From Setophaga petechia (Eukaryota > Chordata > Aves > Passeriformes > Parulidae), in contig JANCRA010000004.1 of assembly GCA_024362935.1 (NCBI GenBank), forward strand, positions 19,290,621-19,354,620: a stretch of 64,000 nt of DNA, written 5' to 3'. The notes beneath the pieces were generated by a model. That model had not been told where the DNA came from, did not search any database, and saw nothing but the letters and a program-made list of their open reading frames with translations. The position numbers and the translations under genes were made by a program. How positions within the stretch are numbered: the first letter of the stretch is position 1; every line of letters begins with the position of its first letter. Shown here piece by piece: positions 25,290 to 37,059 of this stretch.

Positions 25290-25725
25290 AGAATCACAGA
25301 ATCATTTAGGTTGGAAAAGACTTTTGAGGTCATCAAATACAATCTTTGTCCAATCACCACCTTGTCAGCTATACCCTAGAACCATGTGCCACATCCAGTT
25401 CCTTCTGGAGCACCTCCAGGGACAGTGACTTCACTACCTTGCTGGGCAGATCATTTAAAGCTTAACCATCCTTTCAGAGAGAACATTTATCCTGATGTCC
25501 AGCCTGAACCTCCCTGGTAAAGCCTGAAGCCACTTTCCTTAGTCCAGTTTCCAGGTCTCTAGGTGAAGCTGCTGACACCCAGCCTGCTACAACCTCCTTT
25601 CAGGCAGGTGTAGAGAGTGATGAGGTCCCCCAGAGCCTCCTTTTTTCCAGGCTAAACAACCCCAGCTCCCTCATCCATTCTGCATACGACCCATTTTCCA
25701 GATCCTTCGCCAGCTCCGTTTCCCT
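25290..25725 (-). mobile_element. CR1 LINE 3' fragment, different subfamily
   Basis: The plus strand starts AGAATCACAGAATCATTTAG, then GGTTGGAAAAGACTTTTGAG, and continues with CCAGCCTGAACCTCCCTGG, GGTGTAGAGAGTGATGAGGT and CCAGATCCTTCGCCAGCTCC. These are reverse-complement CR1 phrases of a subfamily whose 3' UTR differs from the copy at 23568-24027. It is 5'-truncated and non-coding. Three CR1 pieces within 2.5 kb suggest repeated insertion into tolerant sequence. Confidence 0.93.
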
Positions 25726-28700
25726 ATTAGGTACAATGGTTAGGGACGTGTGCTATACAGCTACACAAACACACACAGAAGCACACTTGCAAGCACCTTC
25801 CATGTATCTTTAGGAAACCCAAAGATCTCAAAGGTTGTATTTGGCTACTATTTAATGTGAAAAATGTATGTAAACTATGATGAAAAGCAGAGAAATATTT
25901 AAGTTACACCCAAGCAGCGCAAATCTGTAAAGCTTGAAATTTGTCATTATTCTTGAGGTGGATCTGATAGCTGAATAAAGCAATATTTTCTTTTCTTTTC
26001 TCAGTCACTTTGATTCAGAGTATGAGGACAAAATTAAAGACTCCATTATTATTCCTAGAAGTCAAATTTGGAAGCTCTGAAAGCTTATATATTCACATTG
26101 AATGGTACATAATTTGTGCTTTTATATCCTGACTTGGGACAATGACACACACAATGTCTGTGCTGTTGTGAATAAAGTTAGGCCATGCAGTCTGCTTGGA
26201 TTGAAAACTGCTGGTTTACCTTGTTTTCATTTTTACTTTTTTTTTTTTTAATCCTGTGTGTGCATGAAGAATTCTTTCTTTTAAAAAATATTATTATTCA
26301 AGTGCATGCTGAAATTGAATCATGCTATTCTTACATAATTTTTCATTGGATTGTTGCAAGCTGTAAAGAAATCCAATTTAAGTTCCCTTGCAGGCACAGG
26401 GCCTCATTCAGGATGCCTTTATAAAGCTGGCTTGTTGGATTGTATGGCATGCCTATGAATTGAGAATCACTGGGACCCTGTCCCATTCCTTGTCCTGTAT
26501 GACATGATGGAGAGAGAGGGAGCTAACAATGTTTCAATGAGCTGTATTATCAGAAAAACATAAAGGCTATGCCATCATTTATGCTGCCATGGTTTAGAAT
26601 ATGCATGTGAGTGTGTATTTGCAGACAGTTTTTAACTCTGTGTGGTTCACACACTACCCTCTGTGTCTGACATTCAACTTCTTTATATTAGGGACATATG
26701 ATTCAAGGTTTTATTCAAATGCTGAAGATGATGTACACAATCTCTGTTGAAGACAAGGTTAGTGGAAGCAATTTTTAGAATGGCATTCTAGTTTCCCAAG
26801 CTGCACAAATGTAGTACACTCTTTTCCTATCACAAGGAAACTGACTGCAAGATTTCCAGTTATATTACACAGCAGTCTGACTGCTGCAGTGTTTGTCTGT
26901 GTGCCTTGTTTCTCATTTAAACACCACTGAATGATCCCAATGATTAGCAGGTTTACTCTGGCCAACTTCAGTAGGGCAAGGCTTACCTTCATCCATGGAC
27001 ACACATCATGGAAACATACAGAGCCTCCTTCTGTCACTATCAGACTTTGCCTTCAGTATTTGTAACAACTGTGTATCTTGCATTTGAAGGACACTCTAGG
27101 TTGAAAAATAGGAGTGCTTTGGCTTGATCAATCTGCTTCTTCTCATTGCTGAGAAAGAAGGGGCAAACCTTGTTCTGTAGGCTCCAGGCACTTTCCATAT
27201 CAGAGATTACTTGTTGTAAGGAGCAGAAGTATTTATTTACCCAGTAACTACAACTGCCTCCTTTCACCTCCTCAGACTTCTATATCCTGGAGCTGGATAT
27301 AAGCTGTAAGATGTGGAATGCAAAGATGATAAAGATCAACCACTATATCTTCCTGTTAATGTGGAATTGATTTCCGTGCTATATTTCCTGGTGTTTTTCC
27401 AATCTACTTTAAATGTTCCCAAGTGTTCTTTTCCCTTGAGAAACTATTGCACTGTCTAATGTTATGATGATGATGATGGGCAAAGCGTAGTCCAAATCTA
27501 GTTCAAGAACTGAGACAGAGATGCATGCAAATAGTCTTACTGCCTGCAATTTTCTTCTGATAGTCAATCTGAATTTTTCTTCTTTTAATTTCTTCTCATT
27601 ATTGCTCTGGTTATACCCCTGAAACTAAGCTAAATAATTAATTGTCATTTTCATTTACTTCATTGGGAGCCATTCACACATATCAGAGGACAAATTTTAG
27701 CCCTTAATAAAGAAATGAACTATTGTCTCATCAAGCAGATACTGAAAATGCTGGCTTACACCTGGTCACACAAGAGAATTGAGATCTAACTGTTTACATA
27801 GATCATTTGTCCTAAGAGTCACCTGCAAGGGTGGTATTCTATAGATTCTTTATAAACTCAGTCCAGAAAAGTAATGTAAATTAAGTCAGGGTACTCACCC
27901 CAAAGCCATATTCACACACTATTTTTGCATTTCTTTAGCACAAGCTGAGTTTAGTGTCATTTATAGAATGGTTAGTGTGGATGTGGCTTTTCATTTTCTA
28001 GAAGCATGATACCCAGATATCCTCTTGACCATCTGCTACATTATTTTCTAACACAGAAGTCTATCCCTCCTATCTAACTCAGGACTGGGCTGAAAAAATT
28101 AATTTGGAGTAAGTTTTTTACAGTAGGTTGATCTTAAAAGGATACTCATTGGAATCCTTTCTGGTATTGGTTGTATCAAATAATTAACTGTTATTCAACA
28201 AATCATGAGAAGCACTGCTAACAGACAGGGAGTATAGGGGATCAGTGACAAAGCTAGAAAAATAGATAAGACAATACATTTTTGAATTAAGTAATGCATG
28301 TTGACTGCTAACAGGAAAAAGGAGAGAATGTTTGTCACTTTTTAAATGGAAATTCTCAGGCAGTCATGTAACCAGAAGTTATTTCAGACTCAAATAGACT
28401 GTAGTCTGTTTTAGCCACTATTCTGTCAGAAAAATGCAAATAGAAACAATCTGGACTCAGTACGTAAGAACAGAAAGTGTCCTTGAAAATGGTATAGTCA
28501 TTAAACTGGTCAAATGTCACTGAGAAAGCTGTGTTTATATTTAGTGTACATTTCCATGGGCTGAGGAAAATACTTCCTTGGAAGGAATATAACCAAGGAC
28601 AAACATGACTCATAGCAGACTTTAATAATGTCTGAGATGAAGGGCTTGCTTTTTTTTCATTCTCAGAGGATGAATTTAGTGTAATCCTGACCTGCTCACT

Positions 28701-29384
28701 GACTTGCTGGGCAGTGTGTGGTAGGGAGGACTGTTAGAGACAGAGGGGGAAGCAGTGCATCTCCCCCAGCCAAACATGGTTCTGGGGACTTGACCTTCTT
28801 CAGACCCTACATACACTGTTGCTGACTCAGTTTCACCTTTGACTTTCTTTCAAAAACAGGTTCAAACCAAGGGTTTAGGCCCAAAATAGGTAATCCTTAG
28901 CTTTACCTGGAGTTTTCTTGGGACAGATTATGTGTAACCTTGTGAAGGACATGGCTTGCCCCTGCTCTTCAGCCTCTGCGGCTTTAAGCACTAAGGCTGA
29001 AGTCATCCCTTCTGGGTCTGGTGCTGGAAGGCATCAGAGTCTTCCCCTGGGAACACAGGGCCATCAGGAATTAGAGTGATGAGCCATGCAAGCAGCGAGA
29101 GTAAAAGAAACAACCTGGATGAGAGAATATGAAGCACAGAAGCTACCACTCTGCTTTGCTTCAGTTCTTTTTGCTGGCTAAAATGACACCAACAGGGTTA
29201 AGTCTTGCACTTTAATTTGCCAGTAGCATAGGACAGTATCTTCTGAAATTTGGAATTCAAATCTTCAGCTTCTCCCACTGTCTAACACCATGGTTGCACC
29301 CCCTCTTAGGACTTAATAAATTTTCCTTTTTAACTTTCCAGGTCCAACAGGCAAGCCACATCTCTTGTAGCCTGGATAACCACC
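25726..29384. other. Unique non-coding stretch
   Basis: No gene or transposable element recognised. Contains a T10 run near 26238 and a short GAT repeat near 27463. Open frames are short and unfamiliar. Confidence 0.6.
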
Positions 29385-30085
29385 AGAGGTCAGCAAACCA
29401 CATTCCAGGGATTATCGAAGTGGTAAAATAAATTACTGGGTTTCGAGCCACGTGTTTTGTTTTGAGTATTCAGAATACTGTGGTGGGCCCCAGACAGAGT
29501 TTGAGTAGGTGATGGCATTGCCAGTGGCAGAAGAGCTAGTTCTGCGTCAGTCAGCTCTGCTGCAAGGGTAGAAACACCGTGCTTTAGCCTGCTATGCACA
29601 GGCTCCCACAGGCCACGTCCTTTGAAACAGGCTGAATTCCACAGAAATAGTCCAAACCAGGAATATTCAAAAATAGCAATACCGCTCAATTTTTCTGCAA
29701 TTTCCAGGGGAAGGAAGCCTTTCAAGCTTGCTAAACTTCATCCTGGCCCACCATGAAATATTGTCCGAGGGGAACTTGAGAGACCACCGTGTGGAAAGAG
29801 GCTGGGAAAGATAAGGAATTTCTTCCCCTTCCCGCGTTCCCAGAGAATCTTAGAAGAAAGAATTGCATGGGGTTAGATATGAGAACTGTCCCATTTCTGG
29901 TTCCTGGCTCAGGTTTTGCTCAGTTTTTATATGCCAATTGGCCCTATGGAGAGGTCTGATTAAGGGCGCATCTATGTCCAGGGCATATAAATATTCTTTA
30001 CCATTGCTAGAAACTGGGCTGGGAGTCAGCTGTAAGTGTATCTTAAAAACATACATGAGTGAATTGAACGGAATAAGCATCTAGC
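29385..30085. other. CpG-retaining segment with CCAAT and TATA-like boxes
   Basis: About ten CpG dinucleotides occur here, while the surrounding kilobases have almost none, including CCCGCGTTC near 29832 and an E-box CACGTG near 29442. Downstream lie CCAATTGG (about 29934) and GCATATAAATATTC (about 29983), spaced as in a simple promoter or a retroviral LTR. I looked for TG...CA ends with a target-site duplication and found none. The 111-codon minus-strand open frame at 29390-29725 is unrecognised. Possible readings are an alternative promoter, an old solo LTR, or conserved regulatory DNA. None is established. Confidence 0.25.
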
Positions 30086-30514
30086 TGAATGGATGCCTTT
30101 TTGACTCTGTAGGAAGATTTAGAGGTAATATGTAGCAGTTAAAAGATACAGGAGGCTGGAAAAGAAGAAAGAAGGAGGGGGGAAGCAGGGCTGGGAGAAT
30201 TTCTCTGAAATGTGTTCTGCATAATCTAAAAGAAAAATGTATGTAATTTGGACCCCAAATGCAGGCCAGAGCGACAGCATCTAATAGGGGAAACATGATT
30301 TAGAGGTCAGTTTATAAACTAAACAAATTTACTGAGTTTCATAAATGAATCTCATGGCAAGATCCCAAATTTTTTCAAAAGTTGGATAAAAAATATTTTA
30401 TGTTAAGGAGGGAAATCAAGATGGTTTTTAAGCTGATGTCTTTAGAAATATATGTACATAGACTTTTTTATAGCTCTTGGCATATAAAATAAGTCATTAT
30501 TCTAAATAGAAAAA

Positions 30515-30690
30515 TATTGATGATGTCATAGGAGCCATTGCCGGACACATCAAGCTGATCTGATGAACTGGGAAATCAATAGATATTTTCCAAACGAGAT
30601 GGCATTTCTTTTAATTGGTTGTGTGAACGCCATATACTGCAGAGGGCAAACATTTAAAGTTAATTTTAATTTGGCTTGGATTTGTCTGTG
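30515..30690. promoter_or_regulatory. Possible conserved non-coding element
   Basis: The segment carries a CRE/ATF-like TGATGTCA (30519-30526), CpG dinucleotides in an otherwise CpG-poor region, and clustered homeodomain-type cores (TTTAATTGG, TTAATTTTAATTTGG). The texture of motif-dense AT-rich DNA with retained CpGs resembles vertebrate developmental enhancers. This is a judgement from composition only, and conservation is untested. Confidence 0.22.
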
Positions 30691-32070
30691 TGTGGTTTTG
30701 TTATTTCTTTACATAGAAGTTTTTTAGTTTAAGTCCCGATTTTTTCTATTGGTTTACATATAAATTCCTTATCAGAATAGATGAAATAGCACCTATGTAT
30801 TTTAGACACTCAGATAGTATAGCTTTGGGAGCTATTTGAATAGCTACCAAGATTAGAAAGTATTGAAGATTTTACCCAATAATTCCTACACTCCTTTAGA
30901 CTGATTGAAATTTTTTAAGTCAAATAAGTCTTTTAATTTCACCTCCATAACAAATACATAAGCAGTTGTCCTTATGTCCCATAGCAAGTGAACACCAGAA
31001 TTTGAAACAGAAATCCCAGCTGCTTAAGACTTCAAACTAATTGCCAGGTTGTACAAATGGCACACATCGTAGATCAATATACTAACATACAATTCAAGTG
31101 TTATTAAGTAATATTGCATGCCCTCTAGAGCCTCTAAGACTCAGAATTTTTCAAGGGCATATGATAATGAAACCCTTGTAAAAAACCACTGTTGATCAGC
31201 AAAGGATTCTGGGCAGGGACCTTGTTTGTATGAAGTATTTTAGCTTTATGGTTTTGCGTGTCAGATTATAAGTAAAAGAATCTGACAAACATTTGTTAAT
31301 TCTTCAGACAGCTAACATTTTTGTGTAGTTGGTCTTTCATCAGCTTTGCATTTCTCCCCCTGAAGGGGGGGTAAGAAACAGAGCTGGCATTAATCTACAT
31401 GTGGTAAGGTACATGCAAATATATGGTATAATATGCTTTTTGATTTTTTTTTTTAAATTTTTAAATAAACTTTTATATGGATTTTGTTAATACAAAATTC
31501 CTTTTGTTAAAGGAAGGTATTCAATTTATTTCTGCAACTATAATGGCAGAGCAATTTTGCTGTTTCAGCTGAAGTGGTGCTAATTCATGCAGATACTTCA
31601 GACTTCATATCGTATGGAATTTGTTTGCTGGTTATATTCCTAGGGAAAATGGCAGTTACTGTTATTTGGGGTGGTTTTGTTATGAAGTTTTCTAATGCTG
31701 TCAAATGTGAGCATTGTGACTTCACTGGGCTCATATTGCACTGGTGCTAAGCACTAATTTTATATTTACTTGCCATAAATTTCATACGTGTGTCCCCAAA
31801 TTTTTCTGCCTACCCTCCTGCTGTTTTAAGTCTCCTGAAATAGTTTAATTCACAATTTGATGATGGTTTGCCTTATATATGGATAAATATTAATATATTA
31901 AAGAAACTCAGTCATTCTTACATCTCTTCCGTATTTGATACTATTGAATATAATAATGTGAAGTGCTATTATTTATTTACACTGCAGTAGTAGAAGGTGC
32001 TTTGAGGACATTGCTTTGTTTGTGTCCAGGAATAATGCACTTCATCATTAAATTGCATGAAAGCCATAAA

Positions 32071-32136
32071 ACATTTACATCTCTTAAAACATGTGAAATC
32101 TCCACATTTACATCTCTTAAAACATGTGAAATCTCC
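32071..32136. repeat. 33-bp tandem duplication
   Basis: The unit starting ACATTTACATCTCTTAAAAC fills 32071-32103 and is repeated exactly at 32104-32136. Identity over 33 bp indicates a young duplication. Confidence 0.95.
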
Positions 32137-32845
32137 GCAGAATTTAGCAATGCTTTGAGACCACCCAGTTATACTTTCTATTAGTTATTTTTTGCTGATC
32201 AGTTTCATGTTCCAAAACATCCATTCTTTACACATAACATGTCTAGAGCTGCTTCCAACATTTAATTAATTTTCTTAATATGTAAATAATATACCTAAGC
32301 ATTTGTAAAATGTCTTTGACTACAGCATCTAAGTGCTGAGTATGTGTGACTTACTAGAGATAGTGATTTTTTTTCAGCTTCTGAGGAGATGAGACCAAAA
32401 GCAAGATTCATCTTCTATTAGGAAAATTTAGAAGAGCCACAGTGCAACTTTCAGGGAGCTCAGTTCTGTCTGGATAAAAAAAATCTGTTTTCTGCTATTA
32501 AGGATATTAAAAAGTCAGTGGTTACAGCCGTGGACAAAATGATCAAAACTGCATTCTAACTTAGCATCTCTAAAATTTATACAAAATCACCTTTGTGTTC
32601 ACAAAATCTAGCCATCTTAGTTTATAGTGAAAATAATTTCTGAGCTAACTGATATATTTCAGATAAAAACATCTTGGAGAGCAGATGTGATCCTTGCACT
32701 TACACTTTTCATAGAAATCATTTTTCTGACTATAACTTGAAATGCTGGATCCATATTTCATAACAAAGAAGGGATGTTGGCCTCACCCTGGCAAATACTT
32801 GACCACCTTGATGAGTTAAGATGCCTCCATGTCCCTGTTGTGCAG

Positions 32846-32918
32846 CATCTGACAGAAAATGCCAAGTTTCTTACTCTTGGTATCTTGCAAAGCTTTTATT
32901 TCTTCACAAACCATGAAG
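32846..32918 (+). other. Weak candidate exon
   Basis: A 73-bp open segment lies between CTGTTGTGCAG (acceptor, ending 32845) and GAAG|GTAGGT (donor at 32919). The open frame gives 24 codons beginning HLTENAKFLTLGILQSF, and it also continues open upstream. The peptide is hydrophobic and unrecognised. Its phase cannot be joined in frame to the candidate at 36998, because a stop is met there. Chance is the default explanation. Confidence 0.13.
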
Positions 32919-34353
32919 GTAGGTGTTCTTTTTCTGAACTTCTGAAAACAGCAATAGCTGCATTCCTTGCTTATCTCTTGTTTATTTTTAATGCACCTTG
33001 GCTGCATTTTGCTGGGCATGTTGTTTTGTATGTGAAACAGAGATTTAGTATCATATCTTGAATCTTTAACACCACTCCTTTGGAAAGAAACCCATTCTTT
33101 TAAGTATTCTGAAAATGCAGCTGTAATTCTTGAGTGACTCTAAGTAAAACTACAGCTTCTTTTTTCACTAGGAAACAGATGAGGAAGGTTATGTGTATGT
33201 GGTATGAGGAAAAGGCAAAAATTTATTGTAGTCAATAATAGCATGGGTAAACAAGTACAGTAACTTCATAAATAGCTGTACTTGTCAATGGAAACAAAAG
33301 TTCAGGTTAGTTGAAAATCACAATATTAGAGAGATGACTCAGACTTAAACCTTTTTTCCATTGATTTTATGGACTCTGCATTTCTGATGTGATTTCCTAG
33401 GTATGGGAATGATGGGTGAACAGTGAGGTGTGAGGGACTATGAAGATCTTGCTGCAGCTCAAGGAATTAGGCTGTAGCCAGAGCGCCAGTTTATGAATCA
33501 CAGCTCTGTTGCTTCCTCCAGAGAAAAGTGTTTTTAGCCACATGCTCTACTGGTATACACCTGTGCCTCCATTCTGCCAGCCAAGAGAGGTGTTTCCCTT
33601 CATGCCCCTGCTAAACCCCTTCACTGTAACTGCTCAAAGATGTGCAGAGGACATTGGGGTTGTTTGTTGCTTTCCTTTTATTCTTCGTAAACCCGCTTTG
33701 CTGCCTGATCAGATGACTAACTACACAAAACTCTCACTACAGGAGTTATTTGCCATCATTATTCCTTCTCTCTACGTGGGTGATAAAAACCCTTACAGTC
33801 TAAAGAAAATAATAAATACATCTCTCAAATTCCACAGGGAATGACCATTCATCCAAGAGTTAGGGATTTCTTAGCTCAGTCAACATGGTATCCATCAAAA
33901 TACTTGCAAATTACAGGACACTGAGGCCTTTAATTGACTGTGGAATGACTGTGGCACTTGCTTTTATGAAATAATTTGGGAATTGCTTTTAATATATTTT
34001 GGCTATACTATAACTTTATAGGTTGAGCAGCCAGTCTAGAAATCCCATTCAAAGCTGAATTGCAGGAGAATGCAATGGGTCATCATCAGCATGCTTCTCC
34101 AGCCTCCTCTTCCTCAGGATTTATACTTCCTCAAGTAGAAGAGTTCTTAAATTCATTCTTTCCTGCTGCCTGAATCCCTGGACCCCAGCTGTGCCGGGAA
34201 TCAAACAGCAATCTTTCATGTGCAACAGGCTGTACATGTGAGGACTTTCATATAATATTGATGAGGTTAAAGGGTCTTCTTGACTGATTTTGAAGTTTCA
34301 AAATGGAGAAGTAGGATTTTAAAATCTTGCCACTGTTTCAAAGAGAAGTCCGT

Positions 34354-36030
34354 CCTTCCTTCCTTCCTTCCTTCCTTCCTTCCTTCCTTCCTTCCTTCCT
34401 TCCTTCCTTCCTTCCTTCCTTCCTTGTTTCCTTGTTTCCTTCCTTCCTTGTTTCCTTCCTTCCTTGTTTCCTTGTTTCCTTCCTTCCTTGTTTCCTTCCT
34501 TCCTTCCTTCCTTCCTTGTTTCCTTCCTTCCTTCCTTGTTTCCTTCCTTCCTTCCTTGTTTCCTTCCTTCCTTGTTTCCTTCCTTGTTTCCTTCCTTCCT
34601 TCCTTCCTTCCTTGTTTCCTTCCTTCCTTCCTTCCTTGTTTCCTTGTTTCCTTCCTTCCTTCCTTCCTTGTTTCCTTGTTTCCTTGTTTCCTTCCTTGTT
34701 TCCTTCCTTGTTTCCTTGTTTCCTTGTTTCCTTCCTTCCTTCCTTGTTTCCTTCCTTCCTTGTTTCCTTGTTTCCTTCCTTCCTTCCTTGTTTCCTTCCT
34801 TGTTTCCTTCCTTCCTTCCTTCCTTGTTTCCTTCCTTCCTTCCTTGTTTCCTTCCTTGTTTCCTTCCTTCCTTCCTTGTTTCCTTCCTTGTTTCCTTCCT
34901 TCCTTGTTTCCTTCCTTCCTTGTTTCCTTCCTTCCTTCCTTGTTTCCTTCCTTCCTTGTTTCCTTCCTTCCTTCCTTGTTTCCTTGTTTCCTTGTTTCCT
35001 TGTTTCCTTCCTTGTTTCCTTCCTTCCTTGTTTCCTTCCTTGTTTCCTTCCTTGTTTCCTTCCTTCCTTGTTTCCTTCCTTCCTTCCTTGTTTCCTTCCT
35101 TCCTTGTTTCCTTGTTTCCTTCCTTCCTTGTTTCCTTCCTTCCTTGTTTCCTTCCTTCCTTCCTTGTTTCCTTGTTTCCTTCCTTCCTTCCTTGTTTCCT
35201 TGTTTCCTTGTTTCCTTCCTTCCTTGTTTCCTTGTTTCCTTGTTTCCTTGTTTCCTTGTTTCCTTCCTTGTTTCCTTGTTTCCTTGTTTCCTTGTTTTCT
35301 TCCTTCCTTGTTTCCTTGTTTCCTTGTTTCCTTGTTTCCTTGTTTCCTTCCTTGTTTCCTTCCTTCCTTGTTTCCTTCCTTCCTTCCTTGTTTCCTTCCT
35401 TCCTTGTTTCCTTGTTTCCTTCCTTCCTTCCTTGTTTCCTTCCTTGTTTCCTTCCTTCCTTCCTTGTTTCCTTCCTTGTTTCCTTCCTTCCTTGTTTCCT
35501 TCCTTCCTTGTTTCCTTCCTTCCTTCCTTGTTTCCTTCCTTCCTTGTTTCCTTCCTTCCTTCCTTGTTTCCTTGTTTCCTTGTTTCCTTGTTTCCTTCCT
35601 TGTTTCCTTCCTTCCTTCCTTGTTTCCTTCCTTGTTTCCTTCCTTCCTTGTTTCCTTCCTTCCTTCCTTGTTTCCTTCCTTCCTTGTTTCCTTCCTTCCT
35701 TCCTTGTTTCCTTGTTTCCTTCCTTCCTTCCTTGTTTCCTTGTTTCCTTCCTTCCTTGTTTCCTTGTTTCCTTGTTTCCTTGTTTCCTTGTTTCCTTGTT
35801 TCCTTCCTTGTTTCCTTGTTTCCTTCCTTCCTTGTTTCCTTGTTTCCTTGTTTCCTTCCTTGTTTCCTTCCTTCCTTGTTTCCTTGTTTCCTTGTTTCCT
35901 TGTTTCCTCATTTCCTCCCCACATCCCTCCCTTCCTTCCCTTGTTTCCTCATTTCCTTTCTTGTTTGTTTCCCTTCTTCCCTTCTTCCCTTGTTTCCTTT
36001 TTTCTCTTTTCTCTTTCTTCTCATGTGTTT
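34354..36030. repeat. Compound CCTT/GTTT array with higher-order structure
   Basis: About 1.55 kb (34354-35905) is built almost entirely of two 4-bp units in fixed register, CCTT and GTTT, followed by a degenerate pyrimidine-rich tail to about 36030. It opens with 18 pure CCTT units. After that, single GTTT units separate CCTT runs of 1 to 6. The order of run lengths is not random. The series 4,2,4,2,3,3,4,3,4,1,1,1,2 occurs at about 34830-35014 and again at about 35418-35602, an offset of 588 bp, with similar series continuing on both sides. There is one CCTT-to-TCTT change near 35298. Because neither unit can make a stop codon, frames of more than 500 codons exist on both strands. They are artefacts. 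The homopyrimidine run could form triplex DNA. Confidence 0.97.
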
Positions 36031-36997
36031 AATATGTATTCAAGACTACCCTATCAAAAGAATTATTAATTAGACAATCATTTAGATATTGGATCTCATT
36101 TCATTTTTTTTCTCAAATATTTATGAGACATGCATATTTATGAAAATGCTCATTTTGTAATCTGTAAACCTACTTTATGAGTTTACAGTCGGAATTCAGT
36201 CTTCCCAGGTTTTTGCAAAATTCTATTGCTAAATCTGACCTAAATCTGTTAAATATTGACTCCAGACTTGTTAGACAGAAATGTTGTTCTAGTAATAAAA
36301 AAACTCTATTAAAGATCATTGGTATTATAAGTGAGATAACTTCACAATGAGTGTATCAGTGTTTATATTAATGAAACAGATTTCTTGGCACATTGTCAGC
36401 TAAACATTTTATACTGAGAGCTGCCTGAAAAAAAGACGTGTTAAAATTAGCCTATAACAGGGCTTGTGATTTCGTTTTTAAGTCTTTACAACTAAAAGTG
36501 TAAATGGAACTGCTTTCAATAAAGCACAATAATTTATTCTAGAAATTAGCAAGCTCACGTTCCACCAATAAAATCATTCTCTGTGATGTGCAACTGGCCT
36601 TCATTTCAGTGGCCTTGATTTATAGATAGAGTTTGCTTTATTTTCCAGAGGAAGAGACTAGGAAGCAGCCGGACAGAGCTATTAAACCTGTTGTGCACAG
36701 CAATTTTTCAGGGGTTTATTAATTCTTGCAGAGAATAAGCCAATGAACTGAGCATTATTCAATGTGAGAACACCTTTTGTACAAGAAGGATTTCTTGATG
36801 AATAGATGTAGACTAAAAACCAAAACATAGGGATGTTGTTATATGAAGTTAACCAATTCTGTTTGCTGCATTTTCAGTTGCAAGACTTATTAAAATGAGG
36901 TTTCACATTTAGCCATCTTGTAATAAAAAAACCTGTGTCAGTGGTTTTGTTCCTAGGTTTTCTTTGATGCTTACATTGATGCCTGGTTTTTGTACAG
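36031..36997. other. Unique AT-rich stretch
   Basis: Nothing recognised between the CCTT/GTTT array and the exon candidate at 36998. AT-rich with stops in all frames. Confidence 0.6.
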
Positions 36998-37052
36998 AAG
37001 AAACACCGAGATTGCTACAGACAAGAAAGATAATCATAATAACTTAATTCCA
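36998..37052 (+). other. Candidate internal exon
   Basis: The acceptor GATGCCTGGTTTTTGTACAG ends at 36997. Two donors follow: CA|GTGAGT at 37053 and, 7 bp later, G|GTAAGC at 37060. With one leading base the segment reads RNTEIATDKKDNHNNLIP in the only open frame, a hydrophilic peptide. Both donors match the consensus well, and the acceptor is acceptable. I do not recognise the peptide, and no partner exon was found. Of the three exon candidates in the window this has the best signals, but chance remains likely. Confidence 0.25.
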
Positions 37053-37059
37053 GTGAGTG

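Larger units (their letters stand above)
30086..34353. other. Unique AT-rich stretch with possible regulatory element
   Basis: No gene recognised. Contains a possible conserved non-coding element at about 30515-30690, a small C5/G5 hairpin at 31356-31369, a 33-bp tandem duplication at 32071-32136 and a weak exon candidate at 32846-32918, each listed separately where supportable. Confidence 0.55.

Noticed and set aside
29740..30085. Solo retroviral LTR
   Set aside because: CCAAT and TATA-like boxes and an AATAAG-like end fit loosely, but no TG...CA ends with a matching target-site duplication were found, and no primer-binding site.
34280..36073. Open frames of 520-600 codons in several frames and both strands
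   Set aside because: They are readings of CCTT and GTTT units (Phe-Leu-Pro-Ser or Lys-Glu-Gly-Arg repeats). Neither unit can generate a stop codon, so the frames carry no coding signal.
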